From Ryuthela nishihirai (taxonomy: Eukaryota; Arthropoda; Arachnida; Araneae; Heptathelidae): a stretch of 64,000 nucleotides of DNA. The DNA is taken from the NCBI GenBank assembly GCA_038380435.1, contig JAWZYU010000119.1, positions 1 through 64,000 of the forward strand. The letters run 5' to 3'. The first letter of the stretch is position 1; every line of letters begins with the position of its first letter. The notes under the pieces are model-generated. The model was not told the DNA's origin. It was given only the letters and a program-made list of their open reading frames with translations, and searched no databases. A program made the position numbers and the translations under genes. Of this stretch, positions 9,031 through 19,614 are shown one piece after another.

Positions 9031-9073
9031 CCCCCCCCCCCCCCCCAAAAAAAAAAAAAAAAAAAAAAAAAAA
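9031..9073. repeat. C16-A27 homopolymer junction
   Basis: Sixteen C are followed directly by 27 A. The second unit has 14 C and 16 A at 38,129-38,158. Length variation of this kind is expected from slippage or sequencing error. Confidence 0.95.
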
Positions 9074-9129
9074 TCCAATGTAGAGTAATACAGGTACTGG
9101 ACAAAAAGTTGGAAGCACATCCACGTTGC

Positions 9130-9262
9130 AATAAATACACACTCAAGCAGCTGCTTGATACAGAGGTCTGACAGGAGCCTACCAGTTTAATACTGAGGGT
9201 ATAGCAGGTCCTCAGCAGAAAAATATCACAAACATCCATGCATTTCCCAGGTCTCAATAACT
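9130..9262 (-). mobile_element. SINE family A, headless copy
   Basis: Contains CAAGCAGCTGCTTG, AGAGGTCTGACAGGAGCC and CAGGTCCTCAGCAGAAAAA, the reverse complement of the family A body and 3' end. The tRNA head is eroded (CCCAGGTCTCAAT). Confidence 0.75.
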
Positions 9263-9403
9263 TATTTACTATGATTTTTAGTGAAAAAATGCCTAAAGAT
9301 AAAGATCTCAATCTCAAACAATATCTGTTCAGTTTTCACAGAGTAATTAACACAGGAATCTCAACCAGCTACAAAAAATTAACCTCAAAACTTAATTGAA
9401 ACA

Positions 9404-9570
9404 GGGTTGGGTTGTCTTACCTCTAAATAATGGGCTAAATGACCATGTTACAGACAGCTGGGTGAAGGAGATTCACTGGACAGCATCAAGCATGTTCTTT
9501 GATGTGCACGTAGTGTGACTCTCCCATATCAGTGGTCAATGGTTTAATGTTGCATTTGATGGACGCTGGC
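9404..9570 (-). mobile_element. SINE family B, diverged and shortened copy
   Basis: GGGTTGTCTTACCTCTAA, ATGGGCTAAATGACCATG, CACTGGACAGC and GATGTGCAC follow the family B order with several deletions. The head is missing. Confidence 0.65.
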
Positions 9571-9640
9571 ATTAAAGCAGATTAATTTATCGTAGTTGAC
9601 TACAGTACAGTGTATTATACCCTATGTTGATGTCTTAGGC

Positions 9641-9838
9641 CAGGGTTGGGCAAATAGCGGCCCGCGGGCCGCATTAGGCCTGCTAAGAGTTTATTGTGGC
9701 CCGCCAAGACAGAAAAATCCGCCTCGAACCGAGATTTCCTTCCCGCGCGCGACCGAAGATTCGTCTCGTATTTTCCATTAGGACGGCCACGTCAATACGC
9801 ATGCGCAGTGTAGATACGAAAACAATTGCCCACCCCTG
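9641..9838. mobile_element. Non-autonomous hAT-type element (MITE), 198 bp
   Basis: The left end is CAGGGTTGGGCAAAT and the right end is the complement of CAGGGGTGGGCAAT, giving terminal inverted repeats of about 14 bp with few mismatches. The flanking octamers TCTTAGGC (9,633-9,640) and TCTTAGCC (9,839-9,846) match at 7 of 8 positions, as expected for an 8-bp hAT target-site duplication. Near the left end is the GC-rich palindrome GCGGCCCGCGGGCCGC, typical of one group of hAT ends. The interior has no transposase and includes CGCATGCGCAG. An apparent 61-codon frame crossing it is not meaningful. Confidence 0.88.
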
Positions 9839-9846
9839 TCTTAGCC

Positions 9847-10546
9847 TATTTCAATGTATTACATAAATTTTGGTTATTTTCTTTCAGTCTTTTAAATATT
9901 CAGCATTTATCTCCCTGAATACTAAATAAATATTGATTAAAATTGAGATGTAGAAAGATTTCACTGCATCTATATCTTTAGACATATTTTTGTTAAATAT
10001 CATATGGTAGTTATTCACTCGAAATGCGATTTTCACGGAGAAAACAAGAAAGCTTTTCCATTTTTCTGTCCAAAGCCTATAGATATTTTCTTACAAATGT
10101 GATATTAAAACACATATATATACTTATAATAATAGGATATTAAATTCATGAAAATGTAGCATCCATCTATACTCCTTAAAAACCTTATAGTGAATTTGCA
10201 TGTTATATCAATGAGAAACTTTGAATCTGTAAAACTCGAGCTTTTTTTGTGGAAAAAAATGTTGCCTGTAATAAGTCTTTTTTATATTTCTCTATAACTT
10301 AGAAATTAAATAAGAAATCAAAGATATATACATTTTCCTTTAAGAAAGAAAAAAAATATTTAAACATTGCAAAATAATGTGTTTAGTGATAAATTATCGA
10401 AGAAGCACACTGTAAATATTTGCATGTAATGAAATAAACAACTATAACATAAAAATAAAATTATTCAGTGGAAAATTGCAACCACTTTGGTTTAGAAAGA
10501 GTACGGTAAATAAGTCTGTTATTAGGACTGACTTACACGAAGATTC
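9847..10546. other. AT-rich spacer, nothing recognised
   Basis: Long AT-rich stretch without a usable open frame, RNA motif or repeat that I can support. Confidence 0.6.
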
Positions 10547-10815
10547 GGATTGTTTTACCTATGAGCAGCACCTTCATTGCACCCAATGGGCTAAATGACA
10601 AGGTCACAAGGACCCAATGGCTCAGATATTGATGGAGGACACCCAGTGGACAGCTATTAGCCTCTCGTCGAGGCCATCCATGTTCCTTAAGATGCACAAG
10701 GTGTCTCTACCACACACAGGACCAAGGCCTAGCATCCCATCTGATGGATGGATTACTAAGCCTATTAGTGTCCCCTGGCTGACTGAGGGCAGACCAGGAA
10801 ATTTTAGTGGATAAA
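10547..10815 (-). mobile_element. SINE family B, partial copy
   Basis: TGTTTTACCTATGAGCAGC, CACCCAATGGGCTAAATGAC, CAGCTATTAGCCTCTCGTC, GATGCACAAGG and CCCATCTGATGGATGG follow the family body in reverse. The tRNA head is absent. The 65-codon frame inside is an artefact. Confidence 0.75.
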
Positions 10816-11189
10816 TAAAATATTACCAAACATTTTTTAAAATCAGGGGCATTTTAAGAATAATGCCACAGGATGAATTAGATCTAACAAAAAAAACAGA
10901 AAAAGGATATATAAATATTACAGTGAGAGCTCACCTGTATGTGAAGAGTGATTAAGACACAAGTAAAAAAACTATTCATTGTAAAATGCAAAAATATAAT
11001 ATATATTTTCTTACGACACTTAAATTAAGGACACATACATTATATGCTTTCCTACACAAGATAATGGGATAGTAAATATGCGAAAAAACATTGTTTAATG
11101 CAAATATATCGTCTATCTACCAACTTATTAGGAATTTGCATCTAATATCAATGAGAATTTTGAAGCTCAATCACTCAGCTTTATTTATA
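10816..11189. other. AT-rich spacer, nothing recognised
   Basis: No supported feature. Confidence 0.55.
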
Positions 11190-11345
11190 ATACTCCTTCA
11201 AGTAGCTGCTTGCCACCGAGGTCTGACAGGAGCCCGTCGGTTTACGTATCGTAGCAGAAGGTTTGTGTGGATGTCAAGACCTCAGCAGAAAAACAACACG
11301 AACCTCCGTGCCTCACCCAGGGCACGGATGATGTGATCAGTAGCC
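11190..11345 (-). mobile_element. SINE family A, nearly full copy with eroded head
   Basis: CAAGTAGCTGCTTGCC, GAGGTCTGACAGGAGCC, GACCTCAGCAGAAAAAC and CCTCACCCAGGGC run from the 3' end to the head in reverse. The B box is damaged. Confidence 0.75.
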
Positions 11346-11508
11346 AAGTCCCCTGATCAGTCGGAATAGTTGTTTTCCAACAAATCAGTTACCTATGCAC
11401 GTACCCGTTTCTTCAGAAGGTGGCAGAAGACATATCACTTATACTTGGTTGCTCCATACTGCATAATCCTAAAAGAAAGAATGAACAATATATATATAGC
11501 ACGCGAAA

Positions 11509-11638
11509 AGCAAACATGTCATATCAACTGAGCAATGTATAACAAACGTGTAATATCAACCAAGCGTTATATAGCAAATATGCAATAACAACTCGGCAAT
11601 AAATAGCAAACGTGCAATAACAACTTAGCAATATATAG
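11509..11638. repeat. Minisatellite, four ~32-bp units
   Basis: Units of the form GCAAACGTGCAATAACAAC-TTAGCAATATATA are repeated four times with substitutions. It is conserved in the second unit at 40,596-40,725. Confidence 0.85.
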
Positions 11639-11644
11639 GAAACT

Positions 11645-11910
11645 GATGATATCAGGGTTGGGTTAGTTCAACTCTGAGTTGACCATTTTAGCACCCAATG
11701 GGCTAAATGGCCAGGTCACAAGGACCCTTAGGGCTCAGAGAAGGTTGGGGTATGGAACCCACTGTAACAGCTGTTAGGAGACAAATGGTAGCCTCCTGTC
11801 AAGACCATCCAGTGTTAATTAACGTGCACAGGATATGGCCTTAACATTGAATCCAATGGACAGTGGCTTTCCGAGCTCAGCAGTGTCCGCGACTCACCAT
11901 GGGTAGCAAC
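11645..11910 (-). mobile_element. SINE family B, headless copy
   Basis: GGGTTGGGTTAGTTCAACTC, CCCAATGGGCTAAATGGCC, AGGTCACAAGGACCC, CCACTGTAACAGCTGTTAGG and ACGTGCACAGG in family order on the minus strand. It ends near ACTCACCATGGGTAGC. Confidence 0.78.
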
Positions 11911-12029
11911 TTAGCAATACAAACAACTTTACATTTTCAAAAACATCTTTTCTCCAACTTTATAGTTTTATTCGAACAATTTTTTGCTAACTGGATGATT
12001 GATGTAAAATACATATAAATTACAAACCA

Positions 12030-12140
12030 CTATAGGTCCTGCCATCCTCACAGACCTTCTACTATGGCATATAAACTGACAGGCTCCTGTCAGACCTCTG
12101 TGGCAAGCAGCTGCTTGAGGGGGTATTTATTTATTTTTTT
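12030..12140 (+). mobile_element. SINE family A, 3' half
   Basis: AGGTCCTGCCATCCTCACAG, CTTCTACTATGGCATATAAAC, CTCCTGTCAGACCTCTGTGG and AAGCAGCTGCTTGAGGGGG, followed by a TATTTATTTA-type tail. This copy shows the 3' end of the family best. Confidence 0.82.
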
Positions 12141-12704
12141 TTTTATAAAACCTGAAATAAATATTAAGACATTTAAGTTGTGTTGTCTCTTCACTCTAAA
12201 TAACATCCAGCATACTCTGAAGGGTAAATACTAGTTGGTATTAAAAATTGGTGAATCTCGAAAAATAATACCTTGATGCATTCATGGGAAATCTGGAAAA
12301 TATCCTTTCTGGTTATTGCTGCATTGTAGCTAATTAAAGCTAAATTAATAAACTATTAATCTTCAAATAACAGTTCACAAACATTAAAACAAATCCTCCA
12401 CATTGTAAAATTAAACACTAAGAGTATTATATACACATTACTTGATATCCCAAATATTTGTTTATTGAAATATTACTAACAGATCTGCCAATGGTCACAT
12501 TTAGTTTATGCTAAAGTTTAAACTATTATATGAAAAAGCCATAAAAGATGAATATTTGCTTAGGCACTATTTTTTTCACTGCAATTACATGTAACAGGCT
12601 ACTACTGAATAATATGTGCACCCACATCACTAATTCTGTCCTATTTCTAACAAAAAAACAGTTTGTGACACTACATAATTAACAAGAAACAGTACTTGCA
12701 ATTC
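12141..12704. other. AT-rich spacer, nothing recognised
   Basis: No supported gene or repeat. Confidence 0.55.
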
Positions 12705-13000
12705 ATATTCAATAATGCTCAACCATTTCAAAGAAAAAAGTGAAATTTGCCAAAAAAAAAAACAGCAGTTTAAATAATTTGAAGTGATTGGTTCACGTGC
12801 AGTTATGGCACTCGAAAGAATTGTTGTTGTAGATTATCAGCAACACAGACAGATATTCAATAATGCTCAACCACTTAAAAGAAACAAGTGAAATTTGCCA
12901 AAAAAAAAAGCAGTTTAAATAATTTGAAGTGATCGGTTCACATGCCATTTATGGCACTCGAAAGAATTGGTGTTGTAGATTATCAGCAACACAGACAGTA
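12705..13000. repeat. 147-bp tandem repeat, two copies
   Basis: ATTCAATAATGCTCAACCA begins units at about 12,707 and 12,854; each contains GCAGTTTAAATAATTTGAAG, TTATGGCACTCGAAAGAA and TTATCAGCAACACAGACAG. The second unit of the macrosatellite has three copies (41,792-42,220). Confidence 0.9.
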
Positions 13001-13140
13001 CTGATGGTGTACATATTAAACTTGGAGCGAAACATTTAGTAACCCTTAATTTCATGATAGCCACTGAATATCTTTTGGGGAGTCTATCAATGATAGGCTT
13101 GCTTATCAACAAAGTATGCTTGGTTTCTGATAAAAGGGAC

Positions 13141-13280
13141 ATCGGTAGGCATAGATGTCTGTGTTGTTTTTTTGCTGAGGTTCAGCCATAACCTTAAACC
13201 TCAGAGACCTTGCATTATAGCATAAAAACAGACACTGTTAGACCTCTATGACAAGCAGCTGCTTGAAGGGTTTTTTATAA
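13141..13280 (+). mobile_element. SINE family A, diverged copy
   Basis: TGTCTGTGTTG, TTTGCTGAGGTTCAGCC, AGAGACCTTGCATTATAGC, CTGTTAGACCTCTATG and CAAGCAGCTGCTTGAAGGG in family order. The head is missing. Confidence 0.7.
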
Positions 13281-13664
13281 CTCGCTAACATTTGGAAAAA
13301 ATTTATCCCTTAAGGGCTTATGACGTAGATATTATTGAATAGAAATTTTAATTGAGATTTAACTTAAAAAAAAGTTGATTAAAAATGGAGATAGTTTAAC
13401 TCATAATCAACATGTTGTGGTTTAATATGAAATTAAATAATAAGCACTACGTTTAACTCATTACACGTTTCTAAGCCTAAAACATACAGTAATAGTACTG
13501 AAACCAAATATTTAAAATATAATAAAGTACACTCACCTGGAAACTTAAATGGCATCGAAATGCTTATTTGAAGTATCTAGAAAACTTTTTAAAATGTTAC
13601 GGTTGAAGAATGTCACAACTTGGCTACATGAAAATCAGACTGGCGCCATTATTAAAAAAAAGAT
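13281..13664. other. AT-rich spacer, nothing recognised
   Basis: No supported feature. A 62-codon frame from 13,549 runs into a SINE and is not a gene. Confidence 0.55.
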
Positions 13665-13858
13665 AATAAATACCCCCTTAAGCAGCTGCTTGCCACAGAG
13701 GTCTGACAGGAGCATGTCAGTTTATATGCCAGAGTAGAAGGTCTGAGAGGATGGCAGGACCTCAGCAGAAAAACGACACATGCATCCATGCCTTACCTGG
13801 GGCTCGAACCCAGGTCCCTTAGATCAGTAGCCCAGCGCGCTAACCACTCAGCCAACAA
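13665..13858 (-). mobile_element. SINE family A, complete copy with tRNA-like head (~190 bp)
   Basis: On the minus strand: GTTGGCTGAGTGGTTAGCGC (A-box-like), CCTGGGTTCGAGCCCCAGG (B box), TTTTTCTGCTGAGGTCCTGC, CATATAAACTGACATGCTCC and CAAGCAGCTGCTTAAGGGGG. Six copies of this family lie in each 29-kb unit. The head is closest in shape to a leucine- or serine-type tRNA, but I do not assign it firmly. Confidence 0.85.
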
Positions 13859-13864
13859 ACTTGA

Positions 13865-14230
13865 AATAATTATCTGCGTACTAGTAGTAGTAATACCTTA
13901 TATAAACTGATGAGAAAAATACAATTTTAGTATTCTCAGGTAATTCTGTCACACATCAATTCGCTTCATAATCAATGATTCCTTACCAGAGTCCTAGGTT
14001 TTCGTACAAATCCATATTGGACATTCGCGACATATAGTTTTGTATCACGGTCAATATTTGAAGTAAGAAAAATTAATGCACCTAGAAAATAAATCATCTT
14101 GTTGTTAACGACGAAAATAAACTTTCGCAATAAATGAAAGCACAGCTTCTTTTCACAACAACACTGGGAATACGTCTTTAGCAATTTGCCTCGTAAATAT
14201 GCACTGGAAGGATGTCGTTATTGCAAACTT
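13865..14230. repeat. Dispersed repeat D, longest copy
   Basis: Begins CTAGTAGTAGTAATACC...AAACTGATGAGAAAAAT, then CCATATTGGACATTCGCGAC, TTTTGTATCACGGTCAATAT, GAAAATAAACTTTCGCAATA and ATATGCACTGGAAGG. Parts recur at 14,240-14,345 (first segment), 17,307-17,430 (middle) and 18,185-18,405 (middle and end). The copies bracket the LINE remnant. No coding potential. Confidence 0.8.
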
Positions 14231-14345
14231 TAAATCATTTAACTGCGTAGTAGTAGTAGTGATACCTTAAATAAACTGATCAGAAAAATGCAACTTTAGT
14301 AAGTATTAATAAATCACTTCGCTTCATAATCAATGACTACTTACC

Positions 14346-15241
14346 GTGTTTGAAAATTTCAAAGGGCAAGGTCTACTTTTGAAATCTTCAACACTGCAAT
14401 GAGGCGAGGCCTCCCCGTCCCCCTCTCCTCCCGCAGCTCCCACAAATAGGGAGGCAGGCGGACAAGGGAGGGAAAAAAGGTGGCCCTCTACACACTACAG
14501 TATTGTTCGATGCCGGTGTCTACTCATATGGCCAAGTACGACCACTGGGGGCTGACACCCTGCAACTTTTATACTCAATATAACAAAAAGGAACAGAAAA
14601 GAGAATTTGTGGGGGCCACGAGAATGCAAATTGCAAGAGAACCCCATGGCAGATTCCCACAAATAAATACTTTTTGAACTCTTAAAGATATATGTTTTCT
14701 TATAGTATAGTCAAAAGCGATAAAAAAATTGGTTTCAGTAAGGGGGGGGGGGTCGAATTTCTAAAAGTGTGTGATTTGAAAGCAGACGAATGATAGAGAT
14801 TTTGGTGGGCCATGGGGGAGCAGAATGCAAGAGAACCCCATGGGCTATTCCCACAAGTGAGCACTTTTTGGAATCTTAAAGAACTGTAGTATGATATGGT
14901 AAAGGCAAAAGTGATAAAAAAATTGGTTACGAAAGGTTAAATTTCTGAAAATATGAAATTTAGGGTTGTGGTCCAAAATAGTGAATTGTAAGAGATGAGT
15001 AAGATAAAGAAGCCTAGAGAAGAGTAGAATAAAAAGTATTGTGAAATGTAGAAGGTAGGAAGAGAAAAAAGGATGAGTAAGAAAGAATGATATGGTAAGG
15101 GGGGGGGGAAAGACTGTGTAAAGTGTGGAAATAGAAAGAAAGAGGTGAGAGAGATAACAATGTGCAGATGAGCTATCAAGGAGCAGGAATAATGTGGGAA
15201 CTGCTTAGATGTGTGGTAAGCACCACAGAAGAAAATATTTG
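14346..15241 (-). other. Probable 3' flank of the LINE, with a ~195-bp internal duplication
   Basis: GCAAGAGAACCCCATGG occurs at 14,633 and 14,828, and the surrounding ~170 bp (through GATAAAAAAATTGGTT) are duplicated. Plus-strand purine-rich sequence with G-tracts at 14,740 and 15,100 follows. It lies directly downstream of the LINE frame on the minus strand and could be its 3' UTR, but no element end is identified. A short GC-rich patch lies at 14,400-14,475. Confidence 0.5.
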
Positions 15242-17313
15242 TCATGGGGGAAGAACGGATTTGTCACGTTTTCTATAAACTTTAGTGATCGTTTTTGTTT
15301 TTTCAAAAATGGCTGTAGTGGATGTCTCTGTATGTTCAGGTTGCAATTGGCATCTGGAGAGCCAAATTTGGTATTTAGCTATGCTAATTACCCAATTGAT
15401 GATATAGTGTTTCTTATTAGGGTACTGTTGTAGATCATGAAATCTCACTGCTCCTAACAATGGTGTTGCTATCTGGAGCCATTGGCCTACTTTAGTCCAG
15501 ATCTTGATAGCATACCAGCAGTGATCAATGCTTTCTCTGGTGGGGCATCTTAGGCAATTATGAGAAGCAATGAACCCACAATGTCTTCTTCTCGAATTTG
15601 TGCACACTATATTATGAGCTACCTTCGAATTAAAATTTCTCGTAGTCCTTTCTAAATGTGTGCTAGCAATGTTGGTCCAGGCCTTAGGCCAATTAATATT
15701 TGGGTAAAGCTGTTGAAAGCTGGTGGGATTGAAAGTCTGAATAGTTGCGTACAATTGTTTGTTATTAATGGGGCTGGGTATTGGACCTCTATTGTGTACG
15801 AGTGTAATTATGGAAGGTAGAATCTTATAGTGTGTGTTGTGCTCCGTGATTTTGGGCCCAGAATAATTATTGTGTGTACATAAATGTTTAGTGTGGAAGA
15901 AAGAAAAATAATTTAGTAGTAAGAAAGATGGGATAGTGGGTGTGTTTAAAATTCTCTTTATATCCTCTTACACATTGTGGTGATATTTGGAATGGCAAGT
16001 CCACCCAGGTTGACTGGGTTGTGAAGTGTCTCACGTTTAACGAACTCTGGCTTGCCATTCCAAATAAAATTAAAAAATGAGTTTATTCAATTTTGTAATG
16101 TATGACTGATTAGGAGGGTTCACAGTAGCTATATAAGATATTTTGGGAATTATGCTTGATTTGACAAGTTTAGCTCTGTTGTAGGTGGAAATATCAAAAT
16201 CTTTCCATTTGGCAATGGTGTGTTCCATATTTTGTAAAAGTGTAGTATATGCTTGTGTACAAAATCCAAATCTATTATAGCCGACACCTAAAATTTTAAT
16301 AGGGTTATCTGTAAATCCAATATGAGTTACTAAAGACCTGTCCCAAGTTCCCCAACATAAGGAAGAAATTTTATTGTTATTGAGGGATAGGCCTGTAGTT
16401 TTAATAAAATAAGTCATAAATTTTAAATATTCTATTGACAGAAAACTCATTAGTAGCGAAAAGAACTAAGTCATCAGCATAAGCTGAGACTTTGAGCCTA
16501 TTTCTGGTCCCTGGGAGAGAGATACCAGAAATTTGTGTGTCTGATAAAAAAAGTCGATCACCAAGACAAAAAGCAATGGAGATAGAGGGCACCCTTGCCT
16601 CACCCCTCTGTTCCACGCAATTTTGCCTGATACGTGACCATTCAATTCAACAGTGTAGTTAATATCAGTGTATAAAGTGTGTACAGCAGAAATAAAATTT
16701 TGGCCAATCCCATAAATTTCGAGTGTCGTGTAAATGGCTTCTTGAGAAAGAGAATCAAATGCTTTTTTTTTGGTCTAAAGAAATAATAGTGGCTCCAATA
16801 TTCTTGTGGTTAATGTATTCAATTGTGTCTGTCATGAGCCTGTTATTATTTGGAATGTTTCTCCTGGGTACGGCACAAGACTGATAAACTGAAGTTATTT
16901 CTGGCATTGCCTGTGTTAGTCTGTTGGTGATAATCTTACTGAGTATTTTGTAGTCTGTTGATAAAAGTGTTATGGGTCTCCAGTTATTCTAAAATGAAAA
17001 AAAAAACGTGGTTTTGCATAATAGTGTTATTTTACCTGTTTTCATATCAGTTGTCATTTGTTTGTAGAAATTAAGTATAAGGATTTTCTAAAATGTTCCA
17101 AAAGGTTCTGTAAAATTCTGTTGGGAAGCCATCATCAACTTCAGGACTTTTTTTAAGTTCAAAGCTGAATATAGCTTGTTTGACTTCCTGTGTACTAATT
17201 TCGTTTTCTAATTTGTCTTTTGTTTGTGGGGAAATTTTGGTAACAAATTGTTCGGTTTCATAAAGTTTATTAGTGTCTGTATTAATATTGTTCAGTTTAT
17301 TCATCATGTACAT
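15242..17313 (-). pseudogene. LINE ORF2 remnant, L1/Tx1-like reverse transcriptase
   Basis: On the minus strand the order is that of the RT and C-terminal part of L1/Tx1-type ORF2. At 17,313-17,071 is an RT N-terminal segment (VKQAIFSFELKKSPEVDDGFPTEFY is recognisable as the EVKxAI...KSPGxDGxPxEFY motif with damage). Near 16,620 another frame gives the RQGCPLS motif. At 16,481-16,470 is the catalytic YADD box in AYADDLVLF. At 16,450-16,070 is the thumb-like region, continued by FIWNGKP and GGLAIP near 16,000. At 15,754-15,242 is a C-terminal segment with a CLRC...HC zinc-knuckle-like motif. Frame changes lie at an A/T tract near 16,770 and the T-run near 16,550. No endonuclease domain or 5' half is present; it stops abruptly at repeat D. 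It is dead, and both units share the same main lesions, so it decayed before the duplication. Confidence 0.9.
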
Positions 17314-17430
17314 TCGCGACGTCTAGTTTTGTATCACGGTCAATATTTAAAGTAAGAAAAATTAATGCACCTGGAAAATAAATCGTCTTGTTGTTAACGC
17401 CGAAAATAAACTTTCGCAATAAACGAAAGC
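17307..17430. repeat. Dispersed repeat D, middle fragment
   Basis: CATTCGCGACGTCTAGTTTTG through GAAAATAAACTTTCGCAATA, joined directly to the 5' truncation point of the LINE. Confidence 0.8.
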
Positions 17431-18184
17431 AAGCATTTAATGTTACTTTGCCATACTGACTGAAATGGCTGGAAATAACATCCGGTTCCATTTCAGTTGG
17501 CATACCCGTAACTGGTATGGTACATTTTCTGGAACGGCGTCGGTAAGGTGGGGTCAGGGAGTCTTAGTGGCTCAAAATACATGACGTCATGGCATCTCAC
17601 TGATTTCTGATAGGTTACTATTGATTTTCAGATATTTAACAAATTATTTGAATTATTGATTATTTGAACTATCAAGAAAAATAATAGCGCTGGGGTCTGG
17701 TAGACGGTTTACGTCAACCGTGAACCCTTCCAAAACGAAAGAGGCCCTGGTATCGTACCGCATCATCGTTTCCGCTCTAACGAAAGTGATATACGTCACT
17801 CCCGGTGCCAAAAATTGGACAGTTTCTATTCCTCTTTCACGATGTCTTTCGCAACAGATTTATAGTCTAAAGACTCGTGTTTGAAGCAGCACGTAAGTTT
17901 CCTCTGTAGCCGACGCTCGGCTGCGAGCTGCTCACGGGGAGCCATTTCGGCCCCTTAGCAATGGCCGCCTCAGGCACCAAGTTGTAAACAACTATGGCCG
18001 AAACCGAAACCACTTTTAAAAGGACAGAAAAACACTCACTAAGTCTCGTGCAAAAGTTCGCACAGGCAGCAAAGAAGTCAATCCAATACTGTTCTTCAAG
18101 ATGCCGTCGATTTCCGAGCCGTTTGTTTTGTACGGGCCATTTTCAGGAAATTAACAGTTCACAATCTTAAAAACAAACCAGAGT
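17431..18184 (+). promoter_or_regulatory. Promoter-like stretch with CRE and a strong 5' splice-site match
   Basis: Holds TGACGTCA at 17,582-17,589, further ACGTCA-type half sites (near 17,712 and 17,795), GCACGTAAGTTTCC at 17,889-17,902 (full GTAAGT donor consensus at 17,893-17,898), and a GC-richer segment with AATGGCCGCC near 17,960. No open reading frame of note. A transcription start is inference only. The identical arrangement is at 46,652-47,405. Confidence 0.35.
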
Positions 18185-18405
18185 CCACAGTTTTCGTACA
18201 AATCCATATTGGACATTCGCGACGTCTAGTTTTGTATCACGGTCAATATTTAAAGTAAGAAAAATTAATGCACCTAGAAAAAAAATCATCTTGTTAACGA
18301 CGAAAATAAACTTTCGCAATAAATGAACACCGAAAGCAAAGCTTCTTACCAGAACAACACTCGGAAATATTCCTCACAAATATGCACTGGAAGGGTGTCG
18401 CGCGC
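18185..18405. repeat. Dispersed repeat D, middle and end
   Basis: CCATATTGGACATTCGCGAC through ATATGCACTGGAAGGGTGTCG; the same end segment as the copy at 13,865-14,230. Confidence 0.8.
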
Positions 18406-19365
18406 ACAAATCCACCGTCTCTAATCTCCTAGGGAGAAAGTCTCTTAGGGCCACTAGTGTGCAGTAAATTTAAAACATCGGGCTTTAGTTAATTACTCGC
18501 GCATGCGCCACACAAAACGAAGCTAGTTCTGTTCGCTAGGAAATTTTATACAGTTCGTTAGGAAGGCTTGTGTATCTAATCAACAGGAAAGAGTTAAGGA
18601 GTGTTAGAACTGGTGGATTTGTTGAATCAACAACTGGTGGATATTTCCAAAGGAAATCCTAAAGAATTGAAATCAATATTTCATGTAGTGATGAGATCAC
18701 ACAATGCCAGAATTAGACTGGTGCTGCTGTCCTGGGTGGCCCCACAATTGCATTCCAAAATATTTTTTTTACTTAAGAATTCATTGTTTTGTCTTTTAAT
18801 TTATTACAGTTTACACTTGTTACTTAGTTTCTATGTTTAATTCACACACATAAATAATATCATTTTTATGTGAAATTCGAAAATGGGTCAATAAATTCAT
18901 AATAATTGTTGTTTTGACCTGAGAGCCAGAGTCATAGAGAATATTTTTAAATTGACCCCCGTTCTATGCTTTAAGATATCAATCATTAAATTTATGAGGT
19001 TAACTGAGTTATCTATTTGAAAATTCGTGGTGGAATTCATTATTTTCTACGATAAATGACCGCTCAGTATATTAATTCATCGATTGATTGACTTGTGCTG
19101 CCATCTATTGACGAAAGAGGCATATGTGGAAATTGAATGTAAAAAGTTTGTGAAGCTGTGAAATTGGGCAGTTGCTTAAGTGCGACTGAATGCTTGATTA
19201 CAACCTAAAAAAAACATATTTATAAATGGCTGAGGGATTTTTAACTTATTAATTACTTAGACGGCAAATACTTAAGATACTTAGTAAAAATTCAGTTAAT
19301 AAAGATTTTCACAAGTCAACTTTCAGTGTTTGTTTCCAGTTCAGATATCTGAATAAGAGAGCAAG
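18406..19365. other. AT-rich spacer; unproven short open frame and CTCF-like motif
   Basis: An open frame at 18,601-18,840 (79 codons, starting at a TTG-type position) is not recognised and its C-terminal half is low-complexity, so I do not call it. CTGCCATCTATTGA at 19,098-19,111 (reverse complement) matches the CTCF core at 12 of 14 positions. Nothing else is seen. Confidence 0.5.
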
Positions 19366-19440
19366 TTGGGTTGTTTTGTTTCTAAGTCACAGGACCCCCG
19401 AGGGCTCAGAGAAGGTTAGGGGTGAGGGGTCCACTGTCAT
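19366..19440 (-). mobile_element. SINE family B fragment cut by satellite
   Basis: GTTGGGTTGTTTTGTTTC, GTCACAGGACCCCCGAGGGC and GAGAAGGTTAGGGG are the family 3' part in reverse. It ends where TTCCGAGAGGC satellite sequence begins. Confidence 0.7.
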
Positions 19441-19614
19441 TCCGAGAGGCACTTCGGAACACGAATGTTGCCAGATCCCTAAACTATTTTAAATAATAGT
19501 TGCCATATACATGTTCTGAACTCAGTTGGAGCGTTCCAATGTCTTTCGGAGAGGCAGTTCGGAACAGGAAGGTTGCCAGATCCCTAAACCATTTTAAATA
19601 ATAGTTGCCAGATA
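19441..19614. repeat. Small satellite island (two monomers)
   Basis: TTGCCAGATCCCTAAAC occurs near 19,468 and 19,574 with a TTCGGAGAGGCAGTTCGG segment between. It introduces the second G/T block just as satellite C introduces the first. In the second unit the corresponding island (48,662-48,892) is of the satellite C type instead. Confidence 0.85.

Noticed and set aside
18601..18840. Short protein-coding exon
   Set aside because: No recognised domain and a low-complexity C-terminal half; the unit-2 copy has a different stop. Not supportable.
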